Assembly (NCBI RefSeq): GCF_030317035.1
Contig: NZ_JASZYK010000011.1
Span: 186,001-250,000, forward strand
DNA: 64,000 bases
Direction of reading: 5' to 3'
Source of the DNA: Variovorax sp. J22G73
GTDB taxonomy: Bacteria > Pseudomonadota > Gammaproteobacteria > Burkholderiales > Burkholderiaceae_C
Positions 1 through 8,015 of the stretch are shown piece after piece (positions within the stretch are counted from its first letter, which is position 1; every line of letters begins with the position of its first letter). The translations under genes were made by a program, and so were the position numbers. Under the pieces are notes generated by a model. That model made no database searches. It was not told where the DNA came from and saw nothing but the letters and a program-made list of their open reading frames with translations.

Positions 1-475
1 CATTGGCAACCTGCAGCTGGCGCGTGTTGCGGTCGTAGGCCCTGAAGCTGGTGGCCAGGTTGGTGGTGGCCGTGCCGGACGAATAGAAGTCGTAGCGTGC
101 AGCCCCGAAGTCGACATTGGTCGGTGGGTTCACCAGGTAGTAGCCGTCGGCGCCGCGCGGCACCTCGTACACCTTGGCCGGGTCGTAATACAGCGCGTTG
201 CACTGCGCGCTGCGATAGCCGATGGGCATCTCGTAGCTCGGATCGCCGCCGGGAAACTCCAGCTCGTCGGGCATGTGCGTGAAAGCCATGGACCGCGAGG
301 TGTCCATCAGCAGCATCACGTTCGGCTTGGGCACGGCCTGCCCCGTGCCCGCGACGGGCACGGTGGACAGTTGCGTCTGCGCCGCCTGCACGTCGGTCGT
401 CGACGCTCCGTTCCCCCACAGGAGCGCGCCGGCGATGGCCGACACGGCCACCGCAAAAACCTTGGAGCGATTCAT
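1..475 (-). CDS. pilY1: PilY1-like type IV pilus tip/biogenesis protein, N-terminal part (runs off the window)
   Basis: The first 158 codons are present, read from an ATG at 475; the remainder lies left of the window. The start reads MNRSKVFAVAVSAIAGALL, a secretion signal with a hydrophobic core. Around residue 58 a DTSRS sequence follows a beta-strand (VMLLM), which is the DxSxS metal-ion-dependent adhesion site of the von Willebrand A-like domain found near the N terminus of many PilY1 proteins. PilY1 is known as a pilus-tip adhesin and mechanosensor that works with the minor pilins. It is the last gene of the minor-pilin operon, 11 bp after pilX. The beta-propeller C-terminal domain cannot be checked here. 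Confidence 0.88.
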   Translation of the reverse strand, partial: MNRSKVFAVAVSAIAGALLWGNGASTTDVQAAQTQLSTVPVAGTGQAVPKPNVMLLMDTSRSMAFTHMPDELEFPGGDPSYEMPIGYRSAQCNALYYDPAKVYEVPRGADGYYLVNPPTNVDFGAARYDFYSSGTATTNLATSFRAYDRNTRQLQVAN

Positions 476-486
476 TTCCCCTGCCC

Positions 487-1062
487 TCATAGCATGATTA
501 CTTGTGTGTAGCTGACAGCGCCGCGCACCCCGTCCACGCGGGCGGTGATGCGGTAGTACGGCGACTTGGGCGCCACGAAGCCCCCTTCGACTCCGCCTCC
601 GGTTCCCAGTCCGCTGGCCGATTGCGGAATGACGCACTTCTGCGTGACTTCGGTGGCCGGGCCGGGCATGGCGCACAGACGGTGGATCACGTAACGCACA
701 CGGTTGCCCGTGCCGTCGTTCGCGGTCGCTTCCTTGGCGTTCGACCAGTCGTAGGTCATCGGGTTGAACGTCTCGTCCCACGTGGCGAAGTACGCTTCGG
801 CGGGAACGTCGGCGTTGAGCACATTGGGGGCCGTGCGCTGGTTGTAGACCCAGTTGAAGGCCGCCTCGGTGCCCAGGTCGGCCAGCGAGGTTGCGTTCTG
901 CTTGAAGCCGACGTTGCCGGCAATTTCCACGCCGGTGCCGCTGGTGCGGAACATCAGCAAGCCCGAGATCGTCATCACCACCAGAACGACCAGCGCGATG
1001 ATCAGGACGATGCCGCGTTGCGCACTTGTGCGCAACGAACCGCGTGCGCGATTTGCTCTCAT
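487..1062 (-). CDS. pilX: PilX minor pilin
   Basis: 191 aa. An N-terminal basic stretch is followed by QRGIVLIIALVVLVVMTISG, the class III prepilin-like helix of the PilX N-terminal family; as usual for PilX it lacks the Glu5 of major pilins. Minor pilins prime assembly of the type IV pilus and place PilY1 at the tip. The ATG at 1062 overlaps the pilW stop as ATGA, which supports translational coupling and rules out the longer upstream frame that reads into pilW. Two cysteines in the C-terminal half could form a disulfide. The order pilV-pilW-pilX-pilY1 supports the assignment more strongly than sequence alone. Confidence 0.88.
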   Translation of the reverse strand: MRANRARGSLRTSAQRGIVLIIALVVLVVMTISGLLMFRTSGTGVEIAGNVGFKQNATSLADLGTEAAFNWVYNQRTAPNVLNADVPAEAYFATWDETFNPMTYDWSNAKEATANDGTGNRVRYVIHRLCAMPGPATEVTQKCVIPQSASGLGTGGGVEGGFVAPKSPYYRITARVDGVRGAVSYTQVIML

Positions 1063-2249
1063 TGGGTCACTCCCCAGATCATGTTGCGCAAGGGCACGAC
1101 GGTGTCGTACACCCGGTACCGGTAGTTGCGCCAGTTGTTGGCCGCGGCGTCGCCGTTGATGGCGGAGGCGCCGTCGCCCGAATCGTCGGTGTTGTCGACG
1201 TTCCTCATCGGGAAGGCGATCGAGCCGTTGGCCCACTTGGGCGCCGACGCGGTCACCGGCACCGCCGTGCCCGACTCCACGTTCGGACGCTCGAATTGCC
1301 GGCTGCGAATGAGCAGGCCGAAACGCACGGCGAGCAGCCGGGCGTAGTTGGGGGTCGGACCGGGCAGTGTGTCGTACCACTCGCCGGTACCGATGACACC
1401 ATCGCCCGAGGCGTCGTAGCCGTACTGTGCCTTGAGCGTGACAACGTCCGTGACCACATCGGACGCATTCACCTCATCTTCGAACAGGCTGTTGTAGCGC
1501 GTGAGCGACTGGCGGCTCGGGTTGACTTTCCACACCGTCAAGGCGGGCGCCATCCCCAGGTTGAATAGGACACCGGAGGTGATGTCAGTGCCGGTGCCGC
1601 CGGCCTTGTTCATCGTTGCCGTCTTGTTCAGACCTTGGTTGGTCGTATAGATAAATGCCTCTTTGTGCTCGACGGCATTCGGATCGGAGCTGGAAAGCCC
1701 CGTGATCTCCACCAGGTTGCAACTGCCGGTGGCGGGATTGGCAGCAATGGCTTTGTCGCCGAGCAGGAAGCCCTCGCGCGACTTCAGCGAATTCGACTCC
1801 GCGGTCGACGACATGATTGGCTGGCTGGAAACGAAGTAGGACGAGTTGCCGTAGAGCACTCGGATCTCGTCTGGCTTGCCATCCGCCTTGATGATCTGGA
1901 CAGGAGCGAGCTTGAAGGTGAAGGTCGGTGCCGCAAGGTCCTGGCTGAACGCCTTCACTGTGCAGCCCATCGCGCTGGTCGTGGGGTCTGCCGGGTCACC
2001 CCCGGCCGTACCGAAGCCGAAGCCCGCAAGCCGCAGGTCTCGGTCGAGCGCGAAGGCGCCCAGGGTGCCGCTGATCTGCGCGTCGTTGCCCGACCCGACG
2101 GAACGCTTGCGCGCGTCCCACAAGGTCTGCAGCTGCACGATGATGAGCACGCAGACCAGCCCGACGACCAGGCCGACCATCAGTTCGATCAGGGACACGC
2201 CGTGTTGCCGACGGGCGCGGTCGCGCCAGGAATGCGAGCGAGGATGCAT
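1059..2249 (-). CDS. pilW: PilW minor pilin / pilus assembly protein
   Basis: 396 aa. The start used is MHPRSHSW at 2249, followed by QHGVSLIELMVGLVVGLV, a prepilin peptidase site (G|VSLIE) with Glu5 and a hydrophobic helix. The large C-terminal domain fits PilW, which is bigger than the other minor pilins. An in-frame start at 2300 is possible but would overlap pilV by 26 bp and lengthen the leader. No strong ribosome-binding site is visible before either start, so coupling to pilV translation is likely. The 3' end overlaps pilX by 4 bp (ATGA). Confidence 0.85.
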   Translation of the reverse strand: MHPRSHSWRDRARRQHGVSLIELMVGLVVGLVCVLIIVQLQTLWDARKRSVGSGNDAQISGTLGAFALDRDLRLAGFGFGTAGGDPADPTTSAMGCTVKAFSQDLAAPTFTFKLAPVQIIKADGKPDEIRVLYGNSSYFVSSQPIMSSTAESNSLKSREGFLLGDKAIAANPATGSCNLVEITGLSSSDPNAVEHKEAFIYTTNQGLNKTATMNKAGGTGTDITSGVLFNLGMAPALTVWKVNPSRQSLTRYNSLFEDEVNASDVVTDVVTLKAQYGYDASGDGVIGTGEWYDTLPGPTPNYARLLAVRFGLLIRSRQFERPNVESGTAVPVTASAPKWANGSIAFPMRNVDNTDDSGDGASAINGDAAANNWRNYRYRVYDTVVPLRNMIWGVTQ

Positions 2250-2274
2250 GTCGTCTTTGCGCACGGCGCTTGTC

Positions 2275-2826
2275 TCAATTGATGAGGGTGGCAAAAACAT
2301 GACGACGCTTCACGTCCGGTTGCGACGGGACCGTCCAGCACACCGTGACGGTCATCTTGTTGTACCCACCGGGGGTCGAATTGATGCGAATCTGCTGCAT
2401 GAATTGCGTCGAGCCAGGCAAGCCGCCATGCGTCGCATCACGCACCGCAGCGACCCAGGCGGTCACCGTTTCGTTGGCTGCGGTTTTTCCCGAGAACTCG
2501 CAGTCGTCGCCATCTTGTTGATACTCGAAGGCGCCCAGCGACTCGGCCAACTTGGCGGCGCGCGTGACGGGGTCCACACCTGAGCGGCTTGCGCTGATCC
2601 AGGCCTCCTGGCCGATCTGGCTGGCCCATTGCGCGGCCAGGGTGCGGTACTCTGCATCGGACTGCGTGGTGACGGCCTGCGCACTCAGCCCCACCATGCC
2701 GAGGATGCCGAGCATGAACAGCAGGATGGCGACCACGGCCTCGATGAGGAACATGCCGCGTTGGCGCACCGCGCCCCGCATGGTTTTCGAATGCAACGAC
2801 ATCCGATTGAAATGACGCTTCAGCAT
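2275..2826 (-). CDS. pilV: PilV minor pilin
   Basis: 183 aa. After a 24-residue basic leader the sequence RQRGMFLIEAVVAILLFMLG gives the prepilin cleavage site (G|MFLIE) and the pilin helix. Length, the MFLIEAV motif and the position after fimT match PilV. The ATG at 2826 overlaps the fimT stop by 7 bp (ATGCTGA). A later ATG at 2802 would shorten the leader. The protein would be cleaved by PilD and incorporated in small amounts in the priming complex of the pilus. Confidence 0.85.
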   Translation of the reverse strand: MLKRHFNRMSLHSKTMRGAVRQRGMFLIEAVVAILLFMLGILGMVGLSAQAVTTQSDAEYRTLAAQWASQIGQEAWISASRSGVDPVTRAAKLAESLGAFEYQQDGDDCEFSGKTAANETVTAWVAAVRDATHGGLPGSTQFMQQIRINSTPGGYNKMTVTVCWTVPSQPDVKRRHVFATLIN

Positions 2827-3413
2827 TTGCGCGTGTCCCCCGCACCCGAAGCCCCGGGATCGCATAGGCGCACCTGTCCGCCTCCGCTGGCCAACACCCG
2901 CAGGCAGCGAGCCGAGCCGCCATCTTCCACGCAGGTTGCCCCTTGCTGTTTGAAATCTACAGTCGCCAGCGTCCCCACCAACGCGCCTGCAGCGTTGAAG
3001 CGAATGCTGCTGGAGGTGTGCGCATCGATAACGACAGAAGTCCCCTGGCCTGCACGCCCTCCCCCTTCGGCGCCCGCCTTGCCTTCGATGAACACATGCG
3101 GGTCTTCGGTCGTTTCCGGCGTCTGGCGCACCATCCAATTAGGTCCACTCGTGGTCAGCGCTGTGGTCTCCACATTTGACGCCAACGGGGAGGCGGTCGT
3201 GAGGATCAACTCCACCGGGATGTTCCTGCGAAGGGCTTCGCCGCGCGCTTGCTGCAAGGAGGCAACGAAGGCTTCCGCAGTGGCGAGGGTCTTCATGTTC
3301 TCGGCGTACTGGCGTATCGATGGCGCCGCCATGGCCGCCATCACCGCGAATATGACGAGCGTCACCATCAATTCGACGAGCGAGAAGCCGTCTTCTCGCT
3401 CGGTGGTCAGCAT
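2820..3413 (-). CDS. fimT: FimT/GspH-family minor pilin
   Basis: 197 aa. The short leader MLTTEREDG precedes FSLVELMVTLVIFAVMA, a canonical prepilin site with Glu5, followed by the GspH-like domain seen in FimT (LATAEAFVASLQQARGEALR, the region after the first helix). FimT-family minor pilins take part in pilus assembly, and in some species FimT binds DNA during natural transformation. The start overlaps the pilE stop by 7 bp (ATGCTGA). Two cysteines lie near the C terminus. Confidence 0.85.
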   Translation of the reverse strand: MLTTEREDGFSLVELMVTLVIFAVMAAMAAPSIRQYAENMKTLATAEAFVASLQQARGEALRRNIPVELILTTASPLASNVETTALTTSGPNWMVRQTPETTEDPHVFIEGKAGAEGGGRAGQGTSVVIDAHTSSSIRFNAAGALVGTLATVDFKQQGATCVEDGGSARCLRVLASGGGQVRLCDPGASGAGDTRKC

Positions 3414-3862
3414 GTGCCACCCTTGCTGGTGATCCAGCAGCTGTCCGTTGGAGCACCTGTCCAGCCAGCACCCAATGTGCTGGTGCTGCGTGTGCCGTCG
3501 GCTTTCAAGGTGTATACGAAACCAGCCGTGGAGGTGTTATCCAATCCAGTAGCGGTGATCGTGTACGTCGTTGCAGTGGGAGTTCCGCAATCGAAACGGA
3601 AGCCTTTCGTGGTAGCCGGTTTTGCCGCTACGCTGCCGCTGAGACATGCATCCACAAATGTGCGATTGTCTTGAAAGAACTGTTCCATTCGGGGACGCAT
3701 CCCAGCCAAGAGGCCCAGCGCCTCCGATACCCGCGCACGACGCACATAGTCGGAATACTGGGGAACCGCGATCGCAGCCAAGATGCCGATGATCACGACA
3801 ACGATCATGAGTTCGATCAGCGTGAAGCCGGCGTTGCGACGGCGGGTTTTATGAGTGGTCAT
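3407..3862 (-). CDS. pilE: PilE-like type IV (minor) pilin, first gene of the operon
   Basis: 151 aa. The leader MTTHKTRRRNAG is followed by FTLIELMIVVVIIGILAAIA, a textbook type IVa pilin N terminus with Glu5. Cysteines flank a C-terminal loop (CWITSKGGTC), as in the pilin D-region disulfide. It leads the fimT-pilV-pilW-pilX-pilY1 operon, so it is more likely the PilE minor pilin than the major subunit, which is better matched by the gene at 7322-7807. No clear sigma-70 or sigma-54 promoter was recognised upstream. Confidence 0.85.
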   Translation of the reverse strand: MTTHKTRRRNAGFTLIELMIVVVIIGILAAIAVPQYSDYVRRARVSEALGLLAGMRPRMEQFFQDNRTFVDACLSGSVAAKPATTKGFRFDCGTPTATTYTITATGLDNTSTAGFVYTLKADGTRSTSTLGAGWTGAPTDSCWITSKGGTC

Positions 3863-4493
3863 GCCGAGGCCCCAAGTCGCGCAGAGCGCGCGGAAACAAA
3901 TGTGTATCTTTGTCTCCTAGCTTACTATTCCTTACGTTACAGAACGACGCCACTCATCCGGAAAAATGCGCCGTCCGTCGCGTCGAGGCTTCTTGACAAG
4001 CGGGTGAGGGGCTCACTTGCATCGATGAACAAGTCTAGAGTTAACGTGGATTCACGCGCGAGCGTCTTGGATACGCTCGGCCCGCCCTAAGTCTTTTCGT
4101 GAAGGCGGTCGGCACCAATAAGGCTGAGCGTCAACATGTCCACGTGAGAACCTTTTCAATTAAGCAGCCGCCCCTTGTTCAAGACATCGATCACTGAATT
4201 GAATTGCTCATCATTGGCTTTCGAAAACCAGACCATAAATATCTTGATTCTGTACTCGGAAGTAACGCTTCAGTAGTCGCGATTTGCGAAAAAAGAACTT
4301 ATTAAAGAAATAAATTTGATTTTTCAGGGTCCAACATTTTATTTTTCACGCCAACCATCACCTCGAGCACTGCTTCTCGATTGACTAAGTCGACATATTT
4401 TGACCGTTGCATTTGAAATTCTTCGAAAAAACGACTAGCGCCCAAGATCTAGTTACTGCAAGTACTCCGGCCCGCCCTATTAAAAATTTCTTC
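3863..4493. other. AT-rich intergenic stretch, 631 bp
   Basis: No intact gene is recognised between pilE and the phosphotransferase. Base composition drops clearly compared with the flanking minor-pilin genes. The stretch contains a 7-bp inverted repeat (CGAGCGT at 4059-4065, ACGCTCG at 4073-4079), a GTGAG/CTCAC hairpin around 4004-4016, and two short open frames described separately as a possible gene remnant. The promoter of the minor-pilin operon must lie in its left part. Confidence 0.6.
4156..4448 (-). pseudogene. Possible decayed gene (short protein-like frames)
   Basis: On the minus strand 4448-4302 is open and encodes protein-like sequence (RSKYVDLVNREAVLEVMV...), ending at a TAA. 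A second piece in another frame, 4236-4156, encodes MVWFSKANDEQFNSVIDVLN and ends at TGA. Together they look like a C-terminal gene fragment split by frameshifts or deletion. They lie downstream of the phosphotransferase in the same orientation and share its AT-rich composition. No family is recognised, and chance open frames in AT-rich DNA are a real alternative. Confidence 0.25.
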
Positions 4494-6401
4494 TCAATGC
4501 GAAGCTGGCTTGTTCGCTCGACTCAATAGATTTTCTCTATATTCCGAAGCAAGTGCAGCGGATCGGTTGGCAAGTAATCTCCGCCACTCCTGCCGCTGCA
4601 AGTCATTTACTTTCGACTCTATGTTTTTTTGCTCTTCAGGATCACTCTGCAAATCAAAAGCAAATTCTTTGCCTTCGCGCAAATCAATCCAATACTTAAG
4701 CAAGGAATTTGGCAAGCGAGCATCAATCAATCCAATTTGCTGCGCTTGCTGGAAATAAACAACGCGAGGAACTGCTGGATCTTGAAGAGGCATCCCTTCC
4801 CATGTACTTGGTATCGGCATGCCCAAAGCCCGCAAAATAGTTGGCGCGACATCGATTTGAGAAGAGATTGAATGGGTCTCGAATTTCCCCGGGTCGGCAT
4901 TGCCGAAGTTCATCAGCAAAAACGGGACGCGCACCGCTTCTTCCCAAACACTATGAGTATGAACATAGCGTCCTCGCTCACCTAAAGACTCGCCGTGATC
5001 CCCAGTGACAATGACCAAGGCATTTTGCAAATAACCTTGTTCCCTCAATTTTTTCAATAGGTCGCCTACTACACGGTCAACTTGCAGGACCCCTCGATCG
5101 TAAAAATTTGCAGCGAGCTCCGGCATATTTGAATTGCTGCTCCCCGACACGAGGCCGACATAACTTTGCTCTGGCCCAAAACTCGGCGTATCCTCGAAAC
5201 GACTTCCCAATACGTGAGAAGACATCAAATGAAAATGAAACATTGTGGGAACGCCATCCCATCTAGCAAGCTCGTCCACGCGATTAATTAACAAGCGGTC
5301 ATCGTTAATGTATCGTGTTGTCTGCGAGGCGCCATCGAAATAGCTGTCTACCGGGCCATACACATCTTTAAGCCCGTAAAAATTCGTGTGGTCTCCCGAA
5401 AATATTAAGTTTGTTCGATATCCGTTCTTCTTTAGCACTTCTTCCAAAGTAACTGGTTTTGTTGCTTGACGATCCAGATATCGAGAACTTGCAAGGCCGC
5501 GCAGACCACACGACGATTCATTACACACAGAAATTACCGATGTCGCGAGCGACATGTGTCCTTCATAGCGCAGCACTTCGAGGTTAGGCGTGGTTTTTCT
5601 TTTGTAACCCAACAACGAAAGATGATCTGCCCGAAGTGCATCGACAACAATCAAAATTACATTGCTATTTTTTGCCGCCTTCGATGCTACATAATTTGAT
5701 CTAACCAATTCTTCGTCGCGATCAATGCGCGACGAGTGCAACAACTCCAATGGATGGCTCTGCATTGCAGTGGTTCCTTGCTCAGGAAAAATTCCTAAGC
5801 TGAATGGCTCGCCCAGCCGCCCCCAGCCGCGATCAGATAACGTAACTACCGAAATTGATGCAATGGCAATAAGCAGGCACGGTAAAGCGATAAAAACAAC
5901 ATTTGAAGTTTTTTCGCGAAGCTGCGGTATCCAATCGTAGCGGCTTAAAAACAAATAGACTGACAGCCAAGCAATACTGATGACCGCGGCCGATGCAACC
6001 ATTGGAACCAAAGGGTGATAACCTAGCGCACCGAGAAATTCCGGGATTTGCTTGGCATAAGTGCTCGCCAAATCAACAGTAGTAACTCGCCCCCAATACT
6101 TCAGTCCAACCAACGCCAATACATAGCTTAAAAATAAGCAAAGCCCGACAAGCAACACCGCTATAGCCGAAACAGCTCGATAAATCTTCCCCTTCAATAC
6201 CAACGAAGATAAAAGCCTAACTGCAGCAAGCGCGGCAAGAACATTCAATACCAAGCAAATATGCGGCTCGATCGCTGAAGCTGGCGCCCCAAAGCTATAC
6301 AAGTAGATTATTAAAAAGACTACCGGGATAGACAAAAAAATGATCCACGACAACACCAATAGGCGAGCCGTGGACCACCAGGTCGTACTCTGATCACACA
6401 T
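4494..6401 (-). CDS. Membrane-anchored sulfatase/phosphoethanolamine-transferase-like enzyme
   Basis: 635 aa. The N-terminal ~190 residues hold about five transmembrane helices; the rest is a periplasmic alkaline-phosphatase/sulfatase-superfamily domain. Visible metal ligands are Asp254 (VVDALRADH), Asp468-His469 (TGDHGESLG) and His481/His483 (VHTH). A Ser near 296-297 (CNESSCGL) sits where the nucleophile is expected. Five helices plus this domain is the architecture of EptA/LptA and of the Neisseria pilin phosphotransferase PptA, which move phosphoethanolamine or phosphocholine onto lipid A or pilin. The start overlaps the upstream methyltransferase by 8 bp, so the two are coupled. Codon and base composition are AT-rich relative to the neighbours, suggesting acquisition. 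The substrate is unknown; a true sulfatase or a glycan phosphotransferase remains possible. Confidence 0.8.
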   Translation of the reverse strand: MCDQSTTWWSTARLLVLSWIIFLSIPVVFLIIYLYSFGAPASAIEPHICLVLNVLAALAAVRLLSSLVLKGKIYRAVSAIAVLLVGLCLFLSYVLALVGLKYWGRVTTVDLASTYAKQIPEFLGALGYHPLVPMVASAAVISIAWLSVYLFLSRYDWIPQLREKTSNVVFIALPCLLIAIASISVVTLSDRGWGRLGEPFSLGIFPEQGTTAMQSHPLELLHSSRIDRDEELVRSNYVASKAAKNSNVILIVVDALRADHLSLLGYKRKTTPNLEVLRYEGHMSLATSVISVCNESSCGLRGLASSRYLDRQATKPVTLEEVLKKNGYRTNLIFSGDHTNFYGLKDVYGPVDSYFDGASQTTRYINDDRLLINRVDELARWDGVPTMFHFHLMSSHVLGSRFEDTPSFGPEQSYVGLVSGSSNSNMPELAANFYDRGVLQVDRVVGDLLKKLREQGYLQNALVIVTGDHGESLGERGRYVHTHSVWEEAVRVPFLLMNFGNADPGKFETHSISSQIDVAPTILRALGMPIPSTWEGMPLQDPAVPRVVYFQQAQQIGLIDARLPNSLLKYWIDLREGKEFAFDLQSDPEEQKNIESKVNDLQRQEWRRLLANRSAALASEYRENLLSRANKPASH

Positions 6402-7095
6402 TTTTAATGTGGATTAATCGAGAAAGGGCGAATAAATTAGCAGGCGCCACCGATTGTAATTTCCAACTGTGACTGAGGATGTTTCGCTCATAGCTGAATT
6501 CCGATCGAAAGCCCAACCAACTAGAAAGCGGACGCGCTAGCGATTCAAGCCATCGCCACGAAGATTGACCGCTAAAGTGGTTGACGATTACGATATCTCC
6601 ATCGGGTCGGCATACTCTACGTACTTCATTTACCAAACGATCAGGATTCGGAGTGACCGAAAGAACATATGGCAGGGTCACACAGTCAAATGAAGCATTC
6701 GGAAAATCCATGAGTTCAGCATCCATGGCATGCAAAACAATTCGATTTGAGTCCTGCGGCTGAATTCTTCGGTGTGCCACGGCCAACATTTCTTCTGAAA
6801 CATCTACGCCAGTAATGTGGGAGTTCTTTGGGTATCGAGATAGGGTTAGACCTGTACCGACGCCAACTTCTAATATGCGGCGAGGCTCGAGCGTGGAGAC
6901 CAGGCGCGTCATGGACTCACGACCAGGCCCTAGCGAAGCGCCAAATAAAATGTCATATATTGGCGCATAACGACGATAACTTCGCTCGACTTGCTCTTTG
7001 GACAAAGAGTCGCTATCGACAACCCCATTTTGTGCTGGAGTTTTTCCGCTCCTAAAAGGGGCGCTTTTATCAGCTTTATTTGAGTTCTGTCCCAT
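6394..7095 (-). CDS. Class I SAM methyltransferase resembling Rhodobacter-type phospholipid N-methyltransferase (PmtA)
   Basis: 233 aa. A SAM-binding motif (ILEVGVGTG, about residues 75-82) is followed by the acidic loop VDVSEEM, a post-motif DAELMDFPNASFD and LPYVLSVTPNP. The N-terminal RRYAPIYDILFG and C-terminal SWLGFRSEFSYE resemble the Rhodobacter-type enzymes that methylate phosphatidylethanolamine to phosphatidylcholine. This family call is from memory of conserved segments; a generic ubiE-like methyltransferase is the alternative. The gene lies between the pilA terminator and the phosphotransferase and shares the AT-rich composition of the latter, with an 8-bp overlap. The ribosome-binding site at 7095 is weak. 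Confidence 0.75.
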   Translation of the reverse strand: MGQNSNKADKSAPFRSGKTPAQNGVVDSDSLSKEQVERSYRRYAPIYDILFGASLGPGRESMTRLVSTLEPRRILEVGVGTGLTLSRYPKNSHITGVDVSEEMLAVAHRRIQPQDSNRIVLHAMDAELMDFPNASFDCVTLPYVLSVTPNPDRLVNEVRRVCRPDGDIVIVNHFSGQSSWRWLESLARPLSSWLGFRSEFSYERNILSHSWKLQSVAPANLFALSRLIHIKNV

Positions 7096-7218
7096 ACCAC
7101 TATGATTATTTTAAGTGCCAAGGCTCAGCCGGCGTGAACCAGGCTCGCCTACATTTTTCGCTGTCAAGTGTTTCAGCGCATCCACTCGCCGATTGAGACT
7201 TGACGCATGCGAAAAGTC

Positions 7219-7239
7219 AATTCGACGACACGTCGAATT
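7219..7239. repeat. 9-bp perfect inverted repeat upstream of the methyltransferase
   Basis: AATTCGACG (7219-7227) and CGTCGAATT (7231-7239) are separated by ACA. It lies between the pilA terminator and the start of the methyltransferase gene, so it could be an operator for that two-gene unit or a second transcript-ending hairpin; there is no long T-run directly after it in the minus direction. Confidence 0.45.
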
Positions 7240-7278
7240 TCTCAAATCATAAAAATTGGCCTGCGGTTTTAGAGCTTA

Positions 7279-7310
7279 ATAAAAAAGCCGCCCAAAGGCG
7301 GCTTTTTTAA
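7279..7310 (-). terminator. Rho-independent terminator after pilA
   Basis: A GCCGCC stem pairs with GGCGGC around a four-base loop and is flanked by A and T runs on both sides, so it can work in both directions. It lies just downstream of the pilA stop and separates the abundant pilin transcript from the methyltransferase/phosphotransferase unit. Confidence 0.9.
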
Positions 7311-7321
7311 AAAACGCGGAA

Positions 7322-7807
7322 TTAGGTGCCAGTGCCGGTTGCAGCAGCGCCGATGTCCGTAGCGCAATCCTTCGGGCGAAGCTTGCTAGCGACGTTGGTT
7401 TGGCAAGCCCACGCACCGCTGGTACCACCAGTTGTGTCTGCAGTGCGAACCCATTGAATCTTCTGATCCTTGACTTGCGCATTGCCGATGATCGTGCAGG
7501 TCAACGTGGTCAGGCCGCTGGTAGCTACCGAGACAGTAATAGCGCAACGATTGGTGGTGGCAAGCGGCACACCGAGTGTCGTGACATCGGTGATTTCCGC
7601 CGTAATGCCGTCTGCTAGCTTCGTTTCAATATTTACCTTGGCGGGCGTGATTTCCGCGAGAGCGGAAGCCACCTGCGATTTGGCGATGTAATCCTGGTAG
7701 GCCGGCAGAGCCACAGCAGCCAAGATACCAATGATCGCCACGACGATCATCAATTCGATAAGGGTAAAGCCGGCCTGTGCGCGGCGGGCGAGGGTACGAC
7801 GGTTCAT
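7322..7807 (-). CDS. pilA: Major type IV pilin (PilA)
   Basis: 161 aa. Leader MNRRTLARRAQAG, then FTLIELMIVVAIIGILAAVALPAYQDYIAKSQV, the classical type IVa pilin N terminus with Glu5 and the PilD cleavage and N-methylation site. Two cysteines flank a C-terminal loop (CQTNVASKLRPKDC), the D-region disulfide. A CTGGAG ribosome-binding site lies 9 bp before the ATG, a sigma-54 promoter lies further upstream and a strong terminator lies downstream, all expected of an abundant single-gene pilin transcript. The Ser/Thr-rich tail (GAAATGTGT) and surface loops could accept modifications; no site can be assigned. Confidence 0.93.
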   Translation of the reverse strand: MNRRTLARRAQAGFTLIELMIVVAIIGILAAVALPAYQDYIAKSQVASALAEITPAKVNIETKLADGITAEITDVTTLGVPLATTNRCAITVSVATSGLTTLTCTIIGNAQVKDQKIQWVRTADTTGGTSGAWACQTNVASKLRPKDCATDIGAAATGTGT

Positions 7808-7870
7808 GTGAACTAACTCCAGGTTGGTTGGTTGTTACGCCCGGGAACCTGCCCGGAGCGGAGTACCTTC

Positions 7871-7886
7871 CGCAGCAACTGTGCCA
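7871..7886 (-). promoter_or_regulatory. Sigma-54 (RpoN) -24/-12 promoter of pilA
   Basis: On the minus strand the sequence TGGCACAGTTGCTGCG matches the -24/-12 consensus TGGCAC-N5-TTGCW, with exact GG-N10-GC spacing. It lies about 65-80 bp upstream of the pilA ATG, leaving room for a leader. RpoN-dependent, PilR-activated pilA transcription is established in Pseudomonas and related bacteria. Confidence 0.85.
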
Positions 7887-7980
7887 ACCTGTTTTCAGTA
7901 GTTTACAAAGTTGAATTAGTGCATTTGTTCACACTTCGGTTACAGAGAGTGACACTTTTTGCCGTCATTCGCAACAACCC

Positions 7981-7996
7981 GTGACAAGTTTGTCAC
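7981..7996. promoter_or_regulatory. Palindrome GTGACAA-GT-TTGTCAC, candidate PilR-type activator site
   Basis: A perfect 7-bp inverted repeat with a 2-bp centre lies about 100 bp upstream of the sigma-54 promoter, where enhancer-binding proteins such as PilR normally bind. A related AGTGACACT half-site lies nearby at about 7948-7956. It is also just downstream of the phosphodiesterase gene, but the two-base loop and absence of a T-run make a terminator unlikely. Confidence 0.45.
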
Positions 7997-8015
7997 TCGT
8001 GCAGCGCCGCCAAAC

